Both the position numbers and the translations under genes were made by a program. This document shows, piece after piece, positions 21,168-34,454 of a stretch of 64,000 nt of DNA. The notes below the pieces were generated by a model. The model had not been told where the DNA came from. It worked only from the letters and a program-made list of their open reading frames with translations, and did no database searches. Location: NCBI RefSeq assembly GCF_000004075.3, contig NW_022279559.1:310001-374000 (forward strand). The letters are read 5' to 3'. Position 1 is the stretch's first letter. Each line of letters opens with the position of its first letter. Origin of the DNA: Cucumis sativus (Eukaryota > Streptophyta > Magnoliopsida > Cucurbitales > Cucurbitaceae).

Positions 21168-24100
21168 ATGACCGACCACGACTGTGAAGCGAAAACCTTC
21201 CGAGCTATGGTGGAGAACGCCAACCGGAAGTTCGCTCGGGTCCAAGACGTCCCGGCCTATGGGCGTGTGGACAACCATCACTATTTTCATAAGGTTTTCA
21301 AGGCTTATATGCGTCTTTGGAAGTATCAGCAGGAATTTCGCGCCAAGCTTGTTGAATCTGGTCTCAACCGCTGGGAAATTGGCGAGATCGCTAGCCGGAT
21401 CGGTCAGCTTTACTTTGGTCATTATATGAGAACTAGTGAGGCTAGGTTCTTGATTGAAGCCTATGTGTTCTATGAAGCGATTCTCAACCGAAGCTATTTT
21501 GAGGGATCGAAGAATTCGAGGAAGGATCTAGGAGCGAGTTCAAGGAACTGAGGTTTTACGCGAGGTTTTTGCTGGTTTCATTGTTATTGAATCGTACGGA
21601 TACTGTTCAGGTTCTTGCCGAACGATTGAAGGCTCTGGTCGACGATAGCAAGGCCACTTTTCGGGTATTTTCTCATTTCTTCCATGATTATAACTGAATT
21701 TTCGGATTCTGTTGAAGATTTTCAGTTTGCTGATGGACTTTCTTGGCGGCTTATTTATTTTTTGAAGAACTTTTCTATTAATTTCACAATCCCTAGCATT
21801 TTTTCTTTCTTTCTTTGGCTTCTGAATGAATGCTGTGCAGACCTTTTATAACTTATGATTGTTTGTTTGTTTTTCGTTATTTATCATAATTCTTCACGAT
21901 ATTTAAAAACTCGATTGTCATCCGTTGAATTGAAGAACAATTTTATATGTTCCCTTTTCATTTGGTTTCTTCTCAGCTGCCAAACCCATCACAGCAGAGA
22001 AACATTTATGATTTACTTACACTGTTTGTCACTTTATGTCCTTGAGATAATTTATATTCGAAAGAGTTGTATTAACAAATTTACTCACATTGTTTCTTAT
22101 CCAAAAAACAAAAACAAAAAAACAAAAACAAAATAAAAAAAACAAGAAAAAAAGAAAAAAAGAAAAGGAAAAAAAAAAAAGAAAGGAAATTTACTCACGC
22201 TCACAACAAATTTGTACAGTGAAGGGGAACTTTTTCTTTCATCTTTAGTTGTGTTGGCTGCTTTGTGGGTGACTTTGAAATTCAACTTACCAATATATGA
22301 GACTTGAAAGATTTCTTTTTAAGACTCCTGAGATCATTATGAGATCTCCAGAGATGATTTTAGAATCATGATTTGATTGGTTGCATTTAAGATTTGTCCG
22401 GATCTCCTGCTTTAAACATGGGTTACGTTCATATTTCACAGAGTTTCATGTGTATTCTTGGAAGAATGAGAATGATTTAATGCCCCTTCTTGGGGTCCCA
22501 TAATTAGCACTTTCTTTTATTTTACTTTATCTTATTAGAAAGCCTAGATATCTTCTTTGCTAAAAAAGTATTAAGTGCATATTAATACAACTTTTTACTT
22601 GCATAACTGAGGCATTTTAACTCTTGCTTTTAGGCTACTGACTTTAAGGAGTGGAGGCTAGTTGTGCAAGAAATTTTCTGCTTCATGAATATAGCAACAG
22701 CCTCGACAAATGTCAGACCTTTACGTTACTCTACTGCATTTGATTCTCATCCACCATCCCTTCCATTTGTTGGACGCTTCCATGCAAAGAGGGTTCTTAA
22801 ATTTCGAGATGCTGTTTTAACTAGCTACCACCGAAATGAGGTGAATTAATTATGAATTTTTTCCCCATCTATTGCTATTAATCATGAATGATAATAAATT
22901 TGTCTGACTATATGTACCATTACTTTCAGGTTAAATTTGCGGAAATTACTTTGGACACATATAGAATGCTACAATGTTTAGAATGGGAGCCTGGTTTCTT
23001 CTACCAAAAGCATCCAGTTGAACCAAATGAAAATGGAGCTGGCATTGATCATTCTGGGGCATCTGGAATAATTGATATCAACTTAGCTACTGATGTTACC
23101 GATCCATCTTTACCTCCAAATCCGAAGAAAGCTATCCTCCATCGACCTTCTGTGACTCATTTGATAGCTGTAAGTTTAAAATTTATTCACAACATTCTTT
23201 CTGCTTCAGTTGCATAGCAAAGTTTTTTATTTATTCAATTTGCAGCCTTTTCTCCCTCTTTTAGTGAGTATTTGTGTTTTAATTATTATTTTTTTAATTG
23301 GACAATTTTGGCATTTTATTTCTTTGGATGTTCTGGTCTCCAGATATTGCTTTACTACTTGTTTGAATTAGTTAGGACTTACGAGTTATGCCTTATAGCT
23401 TGTTACATGTTATAGAATGCCCTGAAGTTATGAATTGAGTCTGTTTGCACTTTTCGCTTTGAATAGCTTTGCATGTGATCCAATAATGGTAAGAACCGAT
23501 ATATACTACTAGAGTAAAGGAGAATACAAAGGTTGATAGCATGTATAGAGGGATCTTTCTCCAATAGTTCTGTTTTTAAATATGTACCTATCTAGTCTCT
23601 TTTCTTCCTTTGTGTATGGTTCCATCTGGCTATTAACAATCTCCTCTAACAAACACTAAAAACTACCAACCACTATGGATTGGCCTAGTGGTTACTGGTT
23701 AATAACTTCCAATGCCTGCTACTTGGGTATTACCTTGTCCTCTCGGTGATGATCTATGAGCTTAGATGACATTCAATGATGATTGTGGCCAACGTGACTT
23801 CAGTGGCTATTTATACACGGTAGATAGGGTACTTTTATCATTTGCCTACAGAACTAGGATACGGCCAATATCTTCTCACTGGCCATTGTGACTTGAAGGT
23901 ATCCATATCATGAGATAGAAAGCACTTCTTATATTTGGGTATAAAAGTCTTCGCCAGCCATACAACTTTAGCCCTTTCTGACCTCAGTGTTGTAATGCTT
24001 GACATAACAAGTTGAAATGATAGCACTAACTTCCACACTTGCAAAGAATTTAGACTGAAAAAATACCCTCTAAGCTCTGTTTTTTCTGTTGGCTTGGTAA

Positions 24101-25933
24101 ATCCACTCCTTCCGAACTTTTTCTGCCAAGACCCAACCCATTATGTTCTACTCTCCATCACCTTCTATATGTGCAAAATAGGTGCTTGGTGTGGCTTTCA
24201 AAATTGGAAGAACTTATAATTGAGCTTCTTGGTTTGTGAGCAGGTCATGGCGACAGTTTGTGAGGAGCTCCTCCCAGATAGTATCATGCTGATTTATCTG
24301 TCTGCAGCAGGTTAATGTCCTATAACAAAGTGAAAGTGATTTTAGTTTCTTATTCTCATTTTTAATATTGTTTATTGACATTCAATGATAACTGGTGTAG
24401 GGAAGTGCTGTCAAAACAGTGTCAATCAAATGGCGAGTGTTGGGGAATCAAGAAAATCCTTGAAAAATAAAGTCACAGCCCAGAATTCACGAGAAAATTG
24501 TAATGCTCTAGCGGAATCTTGTAAGAGTGAGAAGCCAGGATCAAGTGACCTTTATGATGAGTATTTGTGGTTTGGGCATAGGGGTAGTGGAGGTACAGAA
24601 TTCTCTCATACCCTCTCTCAATGGTCTTTGCTATTGAATGATGTGGATACTTACTCATTCCAACTCTCTGTTGTTTCCAATTTCATTGATGACATGGACC
24701 TCTTTTTATCTTTAATTTTCAGGTCCAAACGTTTTATACCCTGGTGATATAATACCTTTTACACGTAGACCTGTTTTCTTGATAGTTGACAGTAACAACA
24801 GCCATGCATTCAAGGCAGGTTTGTCAAAACTTTTACAAGTGTTGCCAGGTCATAATGGTTTGCTTCATTCTGCTATATTGGAAATTAAATTTCCTTTTAA
24901 TAGGTGGATATTTCTCATTTTTCGTCTGAGTATCATCATATGTGATTACTTGGCTTTGAGAATGAGATGACATAGATAAGGCCATTCGATGCCTTTAATT
25001 GATTTGTTTTTCTCATACAAAACAACAGCGTTTGAGGGAGAATATTGCGTTGACCTTTCTTGCTGCACTTTCACTATGAAAGTTTTCATTTAGACAACAA
25101 AAGCTAGTTCGGCAGTATCTGACTGATAGTTTCTTGTTGATAGACCTGTCTGGTCTCGGTTAAAATTTAATATGTTCTTAATACATGCACTCTTCCAAGA
25201 AGAAGTCATTTCAATTTGTCAATTTATATTATTTTCAGGTTCTACATGGGGCAGAGAGAGGAGAAACTGCCGCCATACTTCTTTCACCATTGAGACCTGC
25301 ATTCAAGAATCCCTTAAATGTTGATACAATTCAATCAGGAAGTCAGTTTACTTTTTTCTTGACTGCACCTCTACCGGCATTTTGCGAAATGGTTGGCCTG
25401 TCCTCGGCCAATTTGGATATAGTAAGTTAATTATAAGATCAAAACTTGCTCTTCAAATATGTTCGGGACTTCCATTTAATCCACAACTTGTTCTCCTTTA
25501 TAGGATGTTTACAACGATGCTGATACCATACTCTCCTCTGCATTTTCCGATTGGGAAATAATTCTTTGTACATCAACTAGCTTAAATATCGTTTGGGCCC
25601 AAGTTTTGTCTGATCATTTTTTACGCCGTCTCATTCTCAGGTATTTCCCGCTGCTCGCATTACTTATGCAATGCTAATACATACAGAAGCTTATGTTCTA
25701 GCCATTGTTAATGTAAATAACAATTCTCTTTCTTTTGTTCCATAATCTGCAGATTTATATTCTGCCGATCCGTGCTATCATTCTTCAACACTAAAGAAGA
25801 CGACGACCTTCCTGTTTGCCTGCCTTGTCTTCCCGACTCCGTCTCTTCAAATTCTGGAGTTGTCAGCTCAGCAATTCGCCGTCTTGCAAAGCACCTTAAT
25901 GTCGCTGACTTATTTAACTTTCACGAAGTGTAA
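21168..25933 (+). CDS. SCAI: SCAI homologue (transcriptional co-regulator), nine exons, one frame break
   Basis: Exons: 21168-21664, 22634-22840, 22930-23169, 24244-24310, 24401-24592, 24723-24814, 25239-25421, 25504-25640 and 25753-25933, about 598 residues, close to the roughly 600 of animal SCAI. Recognisable conserved blocks are RVDNHHYFHKVFKAYMRLW, NRWEIGEIASRIGQLYFG and HGAERGETAAILLSP. In animals SCAI is a nuclear cofactor that represses MRTF/SRF transcription and acts in double-strand-break repair; the plant role is little known. The frame breaks in exon 1 near 21531, where GATCTAGGAGCGAG must gain one G to read on as DLGSEFKELRFY. All later exons are in frame. Intron 6 begins with GC instead of GT (24815-24816). 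A four-uORF leader precedes the start. Confidence 0.85.
23668..23770 (+). mobile_element. SINE-like fragment in SCAI intron 3
   Basis: GGATTGGCCTAGTGGTTA contains a perfect pol III A box (TGGCCTAGTGG, 23681-23691), as in plant tRNA-derived SINEs. The expected B box is not recognisable, so the copy is degenerate or truncated. Confidence 0.4.
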
Positions 25934-26449
25934 TCACAGTCTAGATATTGTGAATGCCGACCACCCACCTGATTCGTGTTCAAAGTCTGCCTTCTCAAGG
26001 TCAGTCCACGATCAAACATAATACCATTGGTCTCTCAAGAGTCGAAGTATAATCACAGTTCACAAATTGGTGTCATGAATCACTGGTAGTGTGATACGGT
26101 GGTCGGCATCTTTATTGGTTTCTTAAGTTTGAAGGTGGGTTTAGTGTTTAGTTTAGCCGAGAGTGTGATAATTTATTGTAGGTTTCTATTAAGCTTTGAA
26201 GATTCTTTTCTTCTTTCTTTCTTTCTTTTTGCTTATTACTGTAAAAAGAAAAACAAAGGGAAGGGAAAAGATTTGGAATTGAAATTCATATGAAAAAAAT
26301 GAAACTCGTCTCCCTCTCCAAACCCGGCAAAATCAGCATCTTTTCAATTTATCTGGAAATGGTGGCAGATCGGGATTGTAAAATCGGTTCCTTTGTAGAA
26401 CTCTCTCTCTTATACTAAAGTGACAGATGTTTAGAAGTTTCACTTTGTA

Positions 26450-27300
26450 ACTTGAGTTTGTTCGATTTTGAATTATCAATTATTATATGGAACCCTTTCC
26501 AAGTTCATGAACTTCTTCTCAAACTATGTTTGCTTGCTTGCTTCAGCTTCGTTTCACCTGGGGAGAATCAAGCTTTTGATCTCGAGCTCAATGCAACACT
26601 TCTTACATGTATACAATGGATGGGTCTTATAAGTAATGCTAATTGAGATTTATAATTGATTTACTTATGAAAGTCAAGTTTTGGAATTTAATTGATACAA
26701 TCCTTAAAAAGACCAAATAACTAAGTTTTAAATGTTAAGGATTCTATTAGTCTATTTATATAAATACTGATAATTAAGAGTTCAAATAAGTTCGATCTGC
26801 CACCTAACATATAAAATATGCAAACATTTCACAAATTTTCAATCACCAATATTAGGACTCTGTTATATAGACAAAAAGAAAGACAGATAATTATAATTTT
26901 TAAAGAAATGTTTGCAAGAAAAAAATTGAAATTCCAGCTCCTAAAAAAGGATAAATCCTACATGGCATGAGTTGATTGGTCAGTTTTTAGTCCACCAATG
27001 GAAAAAGAAAAACAGAGAAAAAGAAATAGGAAACTTTTTGTTGACAAATTCAAAATCTAAACTGCCCTGCAAAGGGTAATCATCTCACGTTTCATTCTCT
27101 AATCCCCCAATAACCCAAAATAAAGGAATTGCCACAGATTTATCGCGATTCCAACCAATAGGAAACGAGTATTGTATTCTCACGATCCTCGTCTACCCTT
27201 TCACTATCACATCGTGGCCGTTCACTGTACTCGAGAAAACACAACTCAATCCCTCATTTACCGTTAGATTCGTACACCTAAAAAACACACGGATATGCTC
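26450..27300. other. SCAI 3' flank and histone promoter region
   Basis: AT-rich DNA between the SCAI terminator region and the H3.3 promoter. A CCAAT box (AACCAATAGG) lies near 27153. No gene is seen. Confidence 0.5.
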
Positions 27301-27343
27301 TCTTAACCGTTCGATCCTTCAGATTCTTTCTTCTTTTATGACG

Positions 27344-27353
27344 CTATATATAT
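27344..27353 (+). promoter_or_regulatory. TATA box of histone H3.3 gene
   Basis: CTATATATAT lies about 95 bp upstream of the leader-intron donor. Transcription would start near 27380. Confidence 0.6.
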
Positions 27354-27442
27354 GCTCTAACTGCACTTATCGTTGAACTTTTGGCTTCTTTGACGAAGAG
27401 AAGGATCTGTTCGAGAGAGAAGAACCGCCGTAGCGACTTCAG

Positions 27443-27920
27443 GTTTGTCTTAATTCTTCTCGCTTTTTTCTTTTCTTCTTTTCTTCTTTCATCATTATTC
27501 TGAAATTCGGCCAGGTTTTTAGATTGATTTTCAAGTAGTCAATTTGTTTCCAGATCTTTTTGTTTTCTTCTATGGTTTATTTCTTTGCCGTCGTTCAACG
27601 CTCTCAATTTTGTTTCTGGGCTTAGGTTTAGGAGAGATTAGGGCTTTCTGGATCTCCCTGGGTTACATAGTTCGGATGCCTTTTCGAATTTCTCCCGTTT
27701 GAATGTCTTTAGTGATTTTGTATTGTATGTTTTTTAGTTTATGAGTGCATGCGATTAGGAAATAGATTTGGGTATTAATTAGATAGGAGGATTTGTGTGG
27801 TAGTGCCGTTCGACTTTCTGAAATCTCGTGTAGGCGTTCTGTAAAGATTCCTAGAATGAAAATTGTGTTGGATGATGTCGAATTGTGATTGAGTTGGAGT
27901 TGGGGTTTGTTTTTCTGTAG
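27443..27920 (+). promoter_or_regulatory. 5' leader intron of histone H3.3
   Basis: The donor CAG|GTTTGT at 27443 and acceptor TTTCTGTAG ending at 27920 bound a 478-bp intron that stops exactly at the start codon. A leader intron is characteristic of plant replication-independent H3.3 genes and is known to raise and broaden their expression. Confidence 0.7.
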
Positions 27921-28640
<720 letters not shown>

Positions 28641-30869
28641 AAGATGTTGTATTGTTGTTTGGTGAATGGTATTGGCTGCAAAGGAGGTGATCAAAAGACC
28701 TAATTGATGATGATGATGAAGGGATGATGATGGGGGTGGTTCTTATTTTTTTTTTTTAGCAAGGGTTGGTAGATAGTTTTATACTAGAAAACTTGTAGTG
28801 AATATGGTAAAAAAGGCATAATGCTTTTGGTTGTGCATGTTAATGTTTAGTTGTGGATGATTTTGTTTTTTGTTCTTTTAAAAAGGATGGAGGAGCTTAA
28901 TTCTGTATTTCCATTGATGAATTGTGTTTTTGGGGTATTGCAGCCAAACTAATATTTGTTGGATAACCTAAACCTATCATATCTAATTTGTAGTTCAGAT
29001 TTGTCTCGATTCATCATTTTTTTCCCACCTGCTAATGTGTGGTTTCATGTTTATGTTCCTTTATGCAACGTAATTCTTCCTGCAATTTGATATGGTGTGC
29101 TGTTGTTTTATCTTCGCCTTCATCCCTAAATCTATAATTCGTTCTTATCATTTGGCTACTATCCTCGACTTTTTAAATCAGCTGCACGTGTGGTTTATGC
29201 TATGTTCATGATATAAAAATGTTGTAGAGTGAAGGGACATCAGATCATTGCTATATTTACTGGCTTTATGATTTTGCCTAAAAGATGAATCCATTCAGAA
29301 CCCGCACTTGTTCTCTTCATTCTTATACCATTTCTCTCATCATTCCAAGTTTTCATTTGGGTTTTGAAAGTTAATTTTGTCACTGCGATAATTATATATA
29401 TCTTCGGGTGAAAAGCTTCTAATTTTTCTTTGCTAAACTGATGTTTTCATTCTCTAAAACAACTCAAGCCTAAAATACATTTCTTAGTAATGTCACTCTT
29501 AAAGGTAACAAATCAAAATAAAGAAGCCCCACTCTCACCCTTCATCAAACGTCAATAAGATGGAGAATGGTGGGTCGTTCTATTAGAAAAAGCCTATGAG
29601 AAAGAACTAAGCGCAGCCATCCTGATTCACGAACACCCAAATTCTCCATTCAGGTTCAACTAGTTTCAACAGGGCCATATTGCCTCCATTTCATCTGTCG
29701 AAGATAGTCGAGCATTCCCTAGATCTCACGAACAGCAGCCTCGTTATTTTCTCTCTTCTCTGCAATACATTGGTGTTTACAGGGAAGATTTATTCAGGAT
29801 ACTGCACCCTTAATCCCCATCTCAGAGTAATCTCTCACGACATTCTCATTCATACCTTCACTAATTTTAAATTCAACCAACTAATCCTCCTCCCATGGGA
29901 CTATCAGAGCAAAAGAGATCACTAAAATATTTGGCCAAAGCATTTTCAAGCTCTTTTAATTGTATCTAATGGATCAAAATTATTTATATTCATTGAATTC
30001 ATGTAAAGATTTTAACTTCTATCCTTTTGATCGAGTAATGTTTTAGTCGTTGCTATTGGAGAAAAAGAACGAAAAAACTTTGAATTGTTTTCTTCAAAGT
30101 CAAATTGTTGAGAAGAATTAGTCTATATTGACAACAATTCTTATATGTGTACCTATATTATTTAAATAGTTGAACTATAAACAAGCTCTAAATGTCACTT
30201 TACAACAAGACCATTGAATTAAAACGAACCAAAAAAAGGAAAAAACAACAACAAATTAAGAAATTGAGAACTGATAAATGGAATAAACGTTTTGGTGATC
30301 AAAGATGGTTCCTTTGAAAGAAGAAAATTCCTTATTGCAGCCTTGAAAAGTTCTTCCTTCCATTTGATAATATAAATAAATCGTTTTCTCCCTACTTAAC
30401 AATACCATTCTTTGCAGCCCAACTTGAATCTTTTTTCTTCTAAACAAACCTTTATTTTAATTTGTAATTAAAAATTTGACGCAACTCTTTTATTTATTCT
30501 CTGCATATGGTTCAAAATATGCGTGAAAAGTGAGAAATTTGAACCTTTGATTTAGACTACGTTTTGACTTGTTAATGATTCTTTCACCTATAAATTCATT
30601 TAAAAGTTTAGGTTCTTTTTGCTTTTAGCAAAATATCGTTTCAAATGTTTAACTTTTAAAATTTTTAACAATACTGTGATATTTCAAAAAGTGTTAAAAA
30701 AACCATCATTTATCGTTTGTATAAGAACATAGACATAAAAATTATTGTAAACGACAACTTTTTAAATATTTTGGTTAATTATACTATGTTTGAAAACGAT
30801 AAAAAAGAATTAGTAATACAAAATAAGTAATTTGAACTTCTTAAAGTTGAATTATTTAGGTAACCGTAC

Positions 30870-30985
30870 CATAGTTGAAAAAAATAGGAAAATTGTCAAA
30901 AATAGAGCATTTGACAAAATATTTACACCCAATCTGAAAAAAATCGAACCGTAATAAATTTTGTATTTGAGTGGTTTTGTTCTAT
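30870..30985 (+). repeat. Dispersed AT-rich repeat, copy 1
   Basis: Carries AAAATAGAGCATTTGACAAAATATTTACA. The same phrase, AAATAG followed by ACAAAATATTTAC, recurs with variation at 31915-32055 and 56025-56120. Confidence 0.45.
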
Positions 30986-31914
30986 GAGCCCTAAATAACT
31001 CGTCAAACTTTTCTATTTTTGAAAAACCATCTTTTCCAAATTTAAAGATATTATTCAAAATATTTTGTAACTGTCTTTATATAAATATGTTGAAAATATT
31101 CACAAATGATAACTTATCTTTAAAATTAATCTTGATTTATCCTTAATTTTAAGAAAATTATTATGTTTAACAAATCTTTTAAAAATATTTAAAAATGTAT
31201 TAAAATAAATTTATCCATAAACGATAAATATATCTTGATTAATAATTAAATAATTAAATGACAATAGTACAATGTTATATTTGTAAATATTTTAGTTTTT
31301 TCATACTTTAATTTTATAATATATTCTATGGACATATGGATGGAAACATATACACATATATACGTATATACACAATCGGCTCAAATAAAGAAAAAGAAAA
31401 TTAGTTAAACGGCCGTTAGATGTTGCCATCTAACCACCACTCTCTGCCGACCGGCCGCTTCCATCTATATATATATAATTATAATTTTTTACGATATCTT
31501 ATTTCCATTCCAATTTTCTCAATCCAAAGATTCATAAAAAATTATGTCTTCAGCTTACACATACCTCTATCGACTTCACGACATAACATCTTTGACACTA
31601 CAACATTTTGATAGTAAAAAAAAAAAGTGTATTGGTTAAACATAGACATAATTAGCCACCATAAAATTAAATTCTTCTTTTTCTTAGTTTTTCATTTTTT
31701 TATCGAACTTTCCAATCACTAAGAATAGTTCTCTTAAAATTTTATTTTGGTGTGTGTACTTTGAAGTCTAATCCGTTTTAGTTTATGATCAATTTGATTT
31801 TTGTATTGGATTTAAATAAACAATGTGTTAATTATTCACATATTACCCACAATTTTTATACGTTTCTTTTATATAAAAAAATAAAGATAGAGACAAATAT
31901 ATAAATAAAATTGA

Positions 31915-32055
31915 GGAATTTGTGAAAATAGTAGATTTTACAAAATATTTACAACTTATAACAAATTAAATTCACAGGTGATATAATAGAATCTAAAATT
32001 TTACTAAATTTTTTTAATTTATTTTGATATTTTTTAAAAATGTTTGGAACTTTAT
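31915..32055 (+). repeat. Dispersed AT-rich repeat, copy 2
   Basis: Carries AAAATAGTAGATTTTACAAAATATTTACAACTTATAACA-type sequence, related to 30870-30985 and 56025-56120. Confidence 0.45.
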
Positions 32056-32430
32056 TTATAAATATTTATTATCAATAAAATTGAAATTTTAGTGTTAGAT
32101 TTTAATTTGTATTTGTATTTTAAAACCATAATCCATGCAACTACCAAAGTAGTTTTATAGTTAAAAAAGTAATAAAAGAAAAAGGCAAAATGGACATCGT
32201 CAAATCCAATGGCTAATTGATTAACATAATTTTAAACATTTCATGAAATCGACAAAGATCGAATGAAACCCATTGATTCCTTTAATGGAACATCCGCCAT
32301 CTTCGGACTTTCCTTCATTCTCAAACCTCTCTTCTCTTTTCTTCTCTCTCTAAATTCATCTTCTACTGATCTTCTTTTTCTTTCTCCAAAAAACCAAAAA
32401 TTACAAACACTTCGTTTTCGTTTTTTCTCA

Positions 32431-32466
32431 ATGGAATTGCGTGTTCTTCCAACTTACTCTGATTCT
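32431..32466 (+). other. Upstream ATG exon of the WEB-like gene
   Basis: ATGGAATTGCGTGTTCTTCC opens a 12-codon stretch ending at a good donor (TCT|GTAAGT, 32467). The likely acceptor near 32652 reads ACAGAG: splicing after CAG gives a short uORF ending at once, whereas splicing two bases later keeps the frame open into the main protein. So this exon is either a leader uORF or an N-terminal extension of the downstream gene. Confidence 0.4.
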
Positions 32467-32687
32467 GTAAGTTTCTCTCTCTCTTTCCTCTCTAATTGAC
32501 CCTTTCTGCTTCATCTTCTTCTTCAATTTTTCATTCTTTTTGTTATATTAAAAACAATGTTTCCATAGTTATAGAAACTGGGTTTTGCTTTTGTTTGTTG
32601 GGGTCAGTTGTGTTTTGTGTTTTTTCTTTCCTTTCTTTTTCCTTAAAAACAGAGGATTTGATCGTAGTTTATGAAATACATCAACCA

Positions 32688-34454
32688 ATGGAGAAGGTAG
32701 GTATGAAATTCAATGTGGAAGAAGATGATTCAACAGAGCTTCCAAAGTTTAAAGATGTGAAGAAAATGGCGAATGAGATCAATACAAAGCTTAATTCTGA
32801 GTTGGAATCGAGAAACAAAGAGTCCGCCGTAGGAAAGGCTGAGGGATTGGAATCTGTGAAGAGAAACAAAAACTCCGCCGTGGAAAAGGCTGAGGGATTG
32901 AAATCTGTGAAGAGAAACAAAGACTCCGCCGTGGAAAATGCTGAGGGATTAAAGCTTCAATTGGCAGAGAAAACAGAGCAGCTCTCTGTTTTGAAAAATT
33001 CTGAACTACAAACAGAATCAAGAATCGAAGAACTGGAGAAAAAGTACCGAATTTCCAAAGAATCAGAGGAGAAAACAAAGGATTTAATATTAGCACAAAC
33101 AGAACAGCTAGAACAAGCAAAGGTTTCCCTCGAAGAGTCAAAGCTAGAAATCCAATCCCTTCATGAAAAGCTCCAAAAATGTTCTTCCAACACCAATAAT
33201 GACAACCACAACATTCCAGGAAACCACGAATTCGAAAGCCTAAAATTCGAGCTCGAATCGACGAAACAAAATCTGGCTCTGCTAAAAAACGAGCTAAAGT
33301 TAGCCACAGAAGCAGAGGAAAACAACAAGAAGGCCATGGATGATCTAGCTATGGCATTAAAAGAAGTAGCAACAGAAGCCAATCATTTCAAAGGAAAATA
33401 CAGCACAAGTGAAGAGGAATTAAAGCAAAGAAAGGAAGAAACAGAGAACTTGAGAACAACATTGAAAACCATAGAAGAAAAGAACAAAACTCTGTTACAA
33501 GAGGCAAGAAAAGAGGCTGATTTATACAAAAGCACAGTAGATAGGCTGAGATTAGAAGCAGAAGAATCTCTATTAGCATGGAGTGGAAGAGAAACAAGCT
33601 TAGTGGATTGTATAAGAAGAGCTGAAGATGACAGATACAATGCGCAACAAGAGAATCGCCGCTTAATGGATTCGCTGAGGCTAGCCGATCTCAAGAACAT
33701 GACATCAAAAGAAGAGATCAAGAAATTAAGAGACATTCTAAAACAAGCCTTAAATGAAGCTACTGTGGCCAAGGAAGCTGCAGGAATTGCAATAGAGGAG
33801 AATTCACAGCTAAAAGATTGTTTAGTCGAGAAGGAAAATGCATTGGATTTTGTTAGCACTGAGAATGAGACTCTAAAAGTCAGCCAAGCTTCAGCTCTAG
33901 AGGAGATTAAGGAGTTGAAGCAATTGCTAGAAGAAGCAACCAAGAAAGAAGGGAACGGTAAAGAGGAAAGCAAGAGCAAAGAGGAGAACAAGAGCAAAGA
34001 GGAGAGCAAGAACAAAGAAGAAGGAAAAGAGCAAGTGGAGATGACGAAATCAAAACCGCCGTTGAGTCCAAGTCCAAATCAGAATCCAAGTCCGAGTCCA
34101 GCCGAGAAGGAGGATACATTTGGGAAAAGGTTAGGGAAAGCTTTCAGTTTTAGTTTCTTGGAGTTGAGAATCTCACCACAGAAGAAGGAGGTGGAAGAAG
34201 AAGCAGAAGATGAAGAGCCTGAAATGGAGGAGACGCTTAAAGGGTCCATTTTTGACGAGAATGTTGATTCACCTGGTTCGGCAAGGCTGCACGAGAGGAG
34301 GCCATCGTTGTCTCAGTATAGTGAAGATGGGGAGCTGATGCATTTTGATGGTGAGGATCTGGATCAGTTGGAAGAAGGGAATTTGGATGAGTTAGAAGGA
34401 GATAGGAATTCAAGGAAGAAGAAGGCATTGATAAGGAGATTTGGGATCTTTTGA
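32688..34454 (+). CDS. Coiled-coil protein, WEB family-like
   Basis: A 588-residue acidic, Lys/Glu-rich protein from the ATG at 32688. Nearly all of residues 90-450 is heptad-patterned coiled coil with no membrane segment. The segment ESLLAWSGRETSLVDCIRRA and the basic end RKKKALIRRFG match the style of plant WEB-family proteins (DUF827-related), some of which act in light-driven chloroplast movement. Residues 43-89 hold three tandem 17-residue units beginning NKESAV, NKNSAV and NKDSAV. A second low-complexity patch (EESKSKEENKSKEESKNKEE) precedes a Pro/Ser hinge. An upstream exon at 32431-32466 may extend the N-terminus. The gene is convergent with the LanC-like gene; their stops are about 715 bp apart. 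The family call is moderate; the exact paralogue is not assigned. Confidence 0.7.
   Translation: MEKVGMKFNVEEDDSTELPKFKDVKKMANEINTKLNSELESRNKESAVGKAEGLESVKRNKNSAVEKAEGLKSVKRNKDSAVENAEGLKLQLAEKTEQLSVLKNSELQTESRIEELEKKYRISKESEEKTKDLILAQTEQLEQAKVSLEESKLEIQSLHEKLQKCSSNTNNDNHNIPGNHEFESLKFELESTKQNLALLKNELKLATEAEENNKKAMDDLAMALKEVATEANHFKGKYSTSEEELKQRKEETENLRTTLKTIEEKNKTLLQEARKEADLYKSTVDRLRLEAEESLLAWSGRETSLVDCIRRAEDDRYNAQQENRRLMDSLRLADLKNMTSKEEIKKLRDILKQALNEATVAKEAAGIAIEENSQLKDCLVEKENALDFVSTENETLKVSQASALEEIKELKQLLEEATKKEGNGKEESKSKEENKSKEESKNKEEGKEQVEMTKSKPPLSPSPNQNPSPSPAEKEDTFGKRLGKAFSFSFLELRISPQKKEVEEEAEDEEPEMEETLKGSIFDENVDSPGSARLHERRPSLSQYSEDGELMHFDGEDLDQLEEGNLDELEGDRNSRKKKALIRRFGIF
32814..32954 (+). 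repeat. In-frame 51-bp tandem repeat, three copies
   Basis: Units of 51 bp encode (N-K-x-S-A-V-x-x-A-E-G-L-x-S-V-K-R). The first two are complete and the third is truncated after AEGLK. High identity suggests a young expansion inside the coding sequence. Confidence 0.8.

Larger units (their letters stand above)
28800..32260. other. Intergenic, no gene seen
   Basis: The first 200 bp is H3.3 3' sequence. A GC-richer patch near 29530-29900 shows no conserved protein in any frame. Two copies of a dispersed AT-rich repeat (about 30870-30985 and 31915-32055) are listed separately. The remainder is low-complexity AT. Confidence 0.5.

Noticed and set aside
29530-29900. GC-richer patch that might be an exon
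   Set aside because: Frames on both strands are short and resemble nothing I recognise; no splice-bounded exon could be defined.
33383-34015. 210-residue minus-strand frame
   Set aside because: Antisense shadow of the coiled-coil gene; its Ser/Leu-rich composition follows from the Lys/Glu codons on the other strand.
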